Shown here piece by piece: positions 58,222 through 64,000 of a stretch of 64,000 bases of DNA (the first letter of the stretch is position 1; each line of letters starts with the position of its first letter). Source of the DNA: Naegleria lovaniensis (taxonomy: Eukaryota > Heterolobosea > Eutetramitea > Acrasida > Naegleriidae); contig NW_025407837.1 of NCBI RefSeq assembly GCF_003324165.1, positions 652,357 through 716,356 of the forward strand, read 5' to 3'. The notes under the pieces are model-generated. The model was given only the letters and a program-made list of their open reading frames with translations, did not search any database and had not been told where the DNA came from. Both the position numbers and the translations under genes were made by a program.

Positions 58222-59396
58222 ATAGGTGCCCAGCTTGACTTTGAATCTTAATTTTTCGACATGCTTAACGATGGGATTTTTAATTTTTATGAAATCGTCG
58301 GGGATGGAGGTATATCTATGTGTTGATATAACTTTCATCCATTAATTATGGGTAATTATTGAACTGTACTCGCTTAAAGTAGACCTCTCGTGCATGGTCG
58401 GGGTTTTCGTCATCTTTGATGTTGAGCTTGATCCAAGCATTTCATTCGATAGATTGTGAAGAGTAGTACATTCGTGCTAGCGACATCATTGGATAGTGAG
58501 CTAAGTTGGTTGAGTCGTTCAACAAATGGTAACAGGTGTCAAATTTTTGATAGAATTTAAGCGACACCATTTTTGTAGATCTCACGAAAATAATGGGGGT
58601 CATGATAGAGCATTCGATCAGGTTTAGGGTAGTTTTCGAGAAAATCAAGTTTGAAGGAGTTTCAACGAGGTCAAAAATGACATGAAAATTTTTCAAAAAA
58701 AAATTAAAAAAAAATGAAGCCAAACTTCCCTGCATTTTTGACAGGATCATCATCAACATCGGGTCATGTTTCCATTCATCATCATGTCATATTCATATTG
58801 ATCACATCAAATGTGCACATCATGATCAACATTTATGAGGAATATTTTGTGTGTATGAATACACATGGAAATGATAATCATCAAATAGTACTGGTTGGAA
58901 TTGTAGTGAACTGCTCCCGTTGGATGTGATGATCATGGAATGAATCTGATGATCGGAATGTTGTTACAGTGATCAGAAACCATGGAATTGATCGTTGGTT
59001 CAATTCAAAATGATGGTCATTTCATGACTTTGTGTGATGTGAAGTGCGATGGTGGCTCTATGGTAGAGCTGAAAAGTACGATCGAGACAAGTACTTCACA
59101 GAACTACATGAAATTGATATGGATGGATGTTCTGATCATTCAAATAACAAATCATCAGTTTTATTGATTGACATGATTGTTTCATGGAATGGGAGCACTT
59201 CGCTTTTCTCGGAAAACATCATTTCTTGAGGAAGGGTACAACTCTCCTCTCTTGTTCATGTCATTCATTCTATCACCATTACACGTTGTGATCATCATTG
59301 TAGAAGTGTTTCATGTGATTGTGAGTGTTTGAAAGTGATCATGATGAATTGTTGTTGGTATATCTTGTTGTATGATTGAATGATTATTTTATAACA
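58222..59396. other. subtelomeric sequence, no feature seen
   Basis: About 1.2 kb. It contains A-rich tracts (58695-58714) and only short open frames. Nothing supportable as a gene. Confidence 0.4.
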
Positions 59397-60481
59397 ATTG
59401 ACTGATTCAGTTTTTCGATAAACCAATGATTGCAATGTTGTATAATACATTGTGAAGAGCATTTCTATGACTATTGATGATGGATGTGATCATTATTGGT
59501 GGAGTATCATGATGAATGTTGTGGTGGTGTGACACCATGTTTTTCCGAGAGTGAGTGTGCCCTGAACACTACATATCAACATGTTCATCATGATGAGTAT
59601 GACACATCCATGTTGGTTTCACTCACTGATTCATCAATTTGTGGAAGTGGTGTCTCATTCTTTCAATTCATTTTTCTTTTTCACATGATATTACGATACT
59701 GAATAATTTTAAGAATATCACAGTGACTTTATATGATAGTATATAGTGTGATATTGTTATTTTGAAATTTGTGGAATTTATCTATATGAATTGATTTTGT
59801 TATGAGGCACATGAGCTGTGTTGAAAATGATTATTAATTAATTTTTGAAGAGTTGTCAGGAGAGTGATACAGATAGTTTTTTATGGTTGCTGGGATGGTG
59901 TTCAACACATTGACATTAATTGTTGTATTTGTTCATGTCTAGAATGTATTGTTGTTGAGCACCTGAGAAGATTTCGTTATGAAGTGGATTACTGTATGAG
60001 ACATTGTTTTTTTCCTAGAGTTGTTGCAATCACCCATGTGTTGATATTGTTCCATTGTGTTATTATTGATTGTGTGGAGTGATGTGGTTCATTGTATGAT
60101 GGAAGGATTCTGTCAGGTCATGTTTGACACTTTTTCATGGATAGCCTGTGTTGATTTATGATGGCTGCATTGAAAATAAAGAGTTAATTCATTGATTTTC
60201 ATGATCAGTACATATGAAATGTATGGTGTATGTGGTTGATATGCGTCAATGTTCAAGTCATCTTGATTTTGAATTTTGTCTGGATTTACTGACCCTATAC
60301 TTCCGCATTTAGAATTTATCCAAAAAAATGTTGTTGTGATTGATCAGTGTTGTTTGATGTTGTGATGACGGAATCATGATTGAAATCATTTGTAGTGATC
60401 GTAGATGTGTCTTTCAACCGTATTGGATACGTCTACCATGTTTGTTGTTATCACCAAATGGATGAGTGTTCAAAGTTGTTC
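59397..60481. repeat. subtelomeric repeat R, copy 1 (about 1085 bp)
   Basis: From ATTGACTGATTCAG to GTTCAAAGTTGTTC it aligns with 61974-63045 over its full length in the same orientation, with substitutions and small indels. Each copy holds a 68-codon frame (59496-59702 here) differing at many residues, which I do not call as a gene. Confidence 0.9.
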
Positions 60482-60490
60482 TTGGGTTTG
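60481..60490 (+). repeat. telomere-like remnant at the edge of repeat R copy 1
   Basis: CTTGGGTTTGG begins exactly where copy 1 stops matching copy 2 (copy 2 continues with ATGAAGAG). A ten-base match is short, but its position at a breakpoint is suggestive. Confidence 0.45.
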
Positions 60491-61050
60491 GCTCCACCTA
60501 CTCTTTTTTTTGAGCCATTTTAACGACTTTACTATCAAAAAAAAATTTTGATTTCAATAAGTCCTGTCCACGGTCCGAAGTTAACTGCTGAGGACGAGAT
60601 ATACTCAAATCCTAGGCTAATTTTCATTTGCTTTCTAATGGTGTTGAAATTTCTAAGAGATGTGAAGTGGTTGTTGAGTTATTTCACTCTGAATTTTGAA
60701 GGTAAATTGGCCCAAAAAAAAATTTAATGTTGTAAATGAAGAGAGGATGATTATTTATTATCGGACTGGTATTTCAAACTGTAAAACCAGAGAGATGCAT
60801 GACATTGGAATATAAGGTTTTTGAGGACTTGGAAATTTTTTTTGACAATATTTTGGACTCAACAATTCCAAGTTCAAAATGATAGAGAGGTCCAGCGAAA
60901 ATATGAAATATAGCTCTTTTTCAATAAATACTGATCAATTGAACCTCAAATTGATATATGAAGTGTTATTCACCATGTAGAACACTAATATTATGCTTGT
61001 GTGTCGATGGATGACTCCTGACGTGGAAATGTGGTACTCCTATCCTCTGA
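60491..61050. other. unique subtelomeric sequence between repeats
   Basis: Includes a fragment related to repeat S at about 60865-60950 (CAAGTTCAAAATGATAGA and TTCAATAAATACTGATCA). No gene is seen. Confidence 0.4.
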
Positions 61051-61392
61051 GTGTGTCCGTGAGGGTGATGTTGCTTGACATGATATTCTCCTGATAATTA
61101 AACGTAGAGTGTAGTGTGTATGAGATATTTGTAGAGTACTTGTATTGTTTGTGACATGAACAGTGATGTATCTGTTGAATGAATCAGCTCCTATGTTGGA
61201 GAGTCGGTTTTTCGCTGGTGGGGGAATATTTTTAAAAAATTTCCAAGTTCAAAATGATAGAAAAGTCAAGCCAAAACTTGAAGTGAGGCTCTATTTCGAT
61301 AAATACTGATTGATATCATCTCTAATTTGAATATGTTGTGTAATTGGGTGAAATATTGTTATTAGATTTAAATTGAAGAAACTGACTTGTGA
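61051..61392. repeat. subtelomeric repeat S, copy 2 (about 342 bp)
   Basis: Matches 56087-56432 (see that entry). It lies 582 bp before repeat R copy 2, whereas copy 1 lies about 2.96 kb before R copy 1, so the blocks were shuffled independently. Confidence 0.85.
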
Positions 61393-61973
61393 GGAAGTGC
61401 ACGTTTCTCTCCAGAGGCTTTTTTCATGATGATCTTTGATTTCTAGGTTACATACTATATATCAACAATTAGGTATTGATGTTATCTAGATGTACATTTT
61501 GAAAATTTTAATATTTGTGAAGTAGTTGTTGAGATATTAAGGATCAAAATGAGCTTTCCCGGTCAGATCACGTCAAATGTCCCTCTCGACCAAAATATAT
61601 AAAATAACGATTCCATTTCTTGGACAGATATTAGGTTTTAATCCATAGAATATGGAGAGAGTTGAATTTTTGGTTGTTACTAAGTAGTTATTGAATTACA
61701 CTTTAATACTTCTCACCAGTCCGAGAGTTGTTATAACAAATTACCCATTACGATTTAAGGATTACTTTTTTCACGTATTGATAGAGCCTGACCCCTAGAA
61801 CGTAATCCACATCTCTGTTGAGGAAACTATGAAGTAAGTTTTTATCATGGTCGAGTTAAATCAGGAAAGACGATTTTGAGGGCTAAGGCTTCTTCAAAAC
61901 AAAAAAATAAAAAAATGCTCAAAATGAATCGGAAGAAGAAATAATCGGATACGACTCTTCTGTTTCTTTGGAG
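61393..61973. other. unique subtelomeric sequence
   Basis: 581 bp, no repeat partner in the window and no convincing frame. Confidence 0.4.
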
Positions 61974-63045
61974 ATTGACTGATTCAGCCAGTGATTTCTA
62001 TGTTGTATAATACATTGTGTAGAGTATTTCTATGACAATTGATGATGGATGTGATCATTATTGGTGGAGTATCATGATGAATGTTGTGGTGGTGTGATAC
62101 CATGTCCTTCCGAGAGTGAGTTTGTCATGAACAATACACATCAACATGTTCGTCATGATGAGTATGACACATCCATGTTGGTTTCACTCACTGATTCATC
62201 AATTTGTGGAAGTGGTGTCTCACTCTTTCAGTTCATTTTTCTTTTTCACATGATATTACGATATTGAGCAATTACAAGAATATCACAGTGATTTTTTATG
62301 ATTGTGCACACTAGGATACTGTTATTTTGAAATTTGTGGAATTTATCTATATGAGTTGATTTTGTTATGAGGCACATGAGCTGTGTTGAAAATGATTATT
62401 AATTAATTTTTGAAGAGTTGTCAGGAGAGTGATGTAGATAGTTTTTTATGGTAGATGAGATGGTGTACAACACATTGATATTAATTGTTGTATTTGTTTA
62501 TGTCTAGAATGTATTGTTGTTGAGCACCTGAGAAGATTTCGTCATGAAGTGCATTACAATATGAGACATGGTTCTTTCCTTGAGTTGTAGCAATCATTCA
62601 TGTGTTGATCTTGTTCTATTCTGTTATTATTGATGTTGTGGAGTGTTGTGATTCATTGTGTGATGGAAGGATTCACTTATGTCACATTTGACACTTTTTC
62701 ATGGATAGCCTGTGCTGATTCATGATGGCTACATTGAAAATAAAGAATTAATTCATTGATTTTCATGATCAGTGCATGTGAAATGTATGGTATATGTGGT
62801 TGGTATGCGTCAGTGTTCATGTCACCTTGATTTCGAATTTTGTCTGGATTTACTGACCCTATACTTCCGCATTTAGAATTTATCCAAAAAAATGTTGTTG
62901 TTACTGAGCAGTGTTGTTTGGTGTTGTGATGACGGAATCATGATCGAAACCATATGTAGTGATTGTAGATGTGTCCTTCAACCGTATTGGATACGTCTAC
63001 CATGTTCGTTGTTATCACCAAACTGATGAGTGTTCAAAGTTGTTC
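61974..63045. repeat. subtelomeric repeat R, copy 2 (about 1072 bp)
   Basis: Matches 59397-60481. The 68-codon frame at 62061-62267 corresponds to the one in copy 1. Beyond 63045 the sequence is unique up to the telomere-junction block. Confidence 0.9.
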
Positions 63046-63505
63046 ATGAAGAGTGATGAGATGAAACATAGTTGTTTGAATGTTCATTCAAGTTGATAAA
63101 CATGCTTGTCATGATGATGTGATAACGTGATAGTGATTGTGTTGATCCATCTATTGTATTTGTAGAGTAATGTTTCGGTCATTTGAATAAAGTTTGATGT
63201 TGTAGTGGATGACAACTTTGTGTTGAATGTTAAATATTCTATCATTGTCATGTAGTAGTTATGTCATAGTGTGAGTCCTATCATTTAGAAGTGTTGTGTA
63301 TTGTTGTGTGCTTGGTGTGATATGAAACTTTGAAAAAATTGTAACATTTTCTTTATATGATGTGATGATGTTCACTACTCTTTGTGAAATTGATATATCA
63401 TGTTTGCCATGTATATGACAACATATCTATGAAGTGTTATTGAATGTATATTGATACTTGCTGAGATAATTGATAAATGTTAACTTTGGAGTGTTTGAAA
63501 AATTA
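63046..63505. other. telomere-proximal unique sequence
   Basis: 460 bp of AT-rich, TGTTG-rich DNA with no gene, leading into the junction block at 63506. Confidence 0.4.
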
Positions 63506-63542
63506 TGGTCTTAGTCTCTTTACATGGGTTTGATACAATTCT

Positions 63543-63672
63543 ACTCTTTGGGTTTACTCTTTGGGTTTACTCTTTGGGTTTACTCTTTGGGTTTACTCTT
63601 TGGGTTTACTCTTTGGGTTTACTCTTTGGGTTTACTCTTTGGGTTTACTCTTTGGGTTTACTCTTTGGGTTT
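63543..63672 (+). repeat. 13-nt variant telomeric array
   Basis: Ten exact copies of ACTCTTTGGGTTT start at 63543 and every 13 bases to 63660. Each unit is one telomeric GGGTTT plus ACTCTTT. The array passes without interruption into the 6-nt telomere. Confidence 0.95.
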
Positions 63673-64000
63673 GGGTTTGGGTTTGGGTTTGGGTTTGGGT
63701 TTGGGTTTGGGTTTGGGTTTGGGTTTGGGTTTGGGTTTGGGTTTGGGTTTGGGTTTGGGTTTGGGTTTGGGTTTGGGTTTGGGTTTGGGTTTGGGTTTGG
63801 GTTTGGGTTTGGGTTTGGGTTTGGGTTTGGGTTTGGGTTTGGGTTTGGGTTTGGGTTTGGGTTTGGGTTTGGGTTTGGGTTTGGGTTTGGGTTTGGGTTT
63901 GGGTTTGGGTTTGGGTTTGGGTTTGGGTTTGGGTTTGGGTTTGGGTTTGGGTTTGGGTTTGGGTTTGGGTTTGGGTTTGGGTTTGGGTTTGGGTTTGGGT
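63667..64000 (+). repeat. telomere, (TTTGGG)n
   Basis: About 55 perfect TTTGGG repeats reach the window's last base. The G-rich strand runs 5' to 3' toward the end, as expected for a right-hand chromosome end. The unit differs from TTAGGG by one base. Confidence 0.97.

Noticed and set aside
58714-59229. Short plus-strand frames of 61-71 codons in the subtelomere
   Set aside because: No homology, no splice partners, overlapping in different frames; expected by chance.
59496-59702. 68-codon frame repeated at 62061-62267
   Set aside because: Present in both R copies but many of the changes alter residues, there is no start context, and composition is not protein-like; more likely a passenger of the duplicated block.

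Overview
The window is eukaryotic nuclear DNA. Genes are long, AT-rich and lie on both strands. They carry short GT-AG introns (44-212 bp where placed), and start codons often follow A-runs. Receptor-like cyclase relatives, F-box/LRR, RasGEF and Zn2Cys6 proteins occur together. I infer a free-living amoeboflagellate of the Naegleria type (Heterolobosea); no rRNA or other decisive marker is present. The right end is a chromosome end: about 55 copies of TTTGGG close the window, with the G-rich strand running toward the end.

Layout. 1-18.3 kb: a 5'-truncated membrane protein, a tiny coiled-coil gene diverging over 27 bp from an F-box/LRR gene, a 1525-residue acidic zinc-ribbon protein, an EEP-fold enzyme, a seven-TM protein, a degenerate receptor cyclase, a WD40 protein and a secreted protein. 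18.4-22 kb: GRP94 (KDEL) and a small unknown gene. 22.5-26.1 kb: a two-gene island in which an unknown gene meets, tail to tail with a 2-nt gap, a RAG1/Transib-like DDE transposase relative whose frame is broken twice. 26.9-36.2 kb: a second multi-TM protein, a Zn2Cys6 transcription factor, a candidate selenoprotein with an in-frame TGA after a Cys, and a second receptor cyclase relative. 36.5-54.2 kb: VPS11, a helical unknown, a RIF1-like protein, a RasGEF and a Crinkler-like P-loop ATPase/nuclease. 54.2-64 kb: gene-free subtelomere made of diverged segmental duplications, hairpin-forming tandem repeats, telomere-like remnants, a 13-nt variant telomere array and the telomere.

Sequence quality matters here. 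Several conserved genes (VPS11, GRP94, a cyclase relative, the Crinkler-like gene and probably the Zn2Cys6 gene) need one extra nucleotide, usually in or beside a homopolymer, to stay in frame. A 10-N gap at 22672-22681 is flanked by identical 28-bp ends, and removing the gap plus one copy restores an open frame. These look like assembly artefacts and affect how the broken transposase should be judged.

The main items for follow-up are the selenoprotein candidate (32991-33341), the RAG1-like locus (23206-26097), and the telomere with its 13-nt variant repeats and internal fossil ends.
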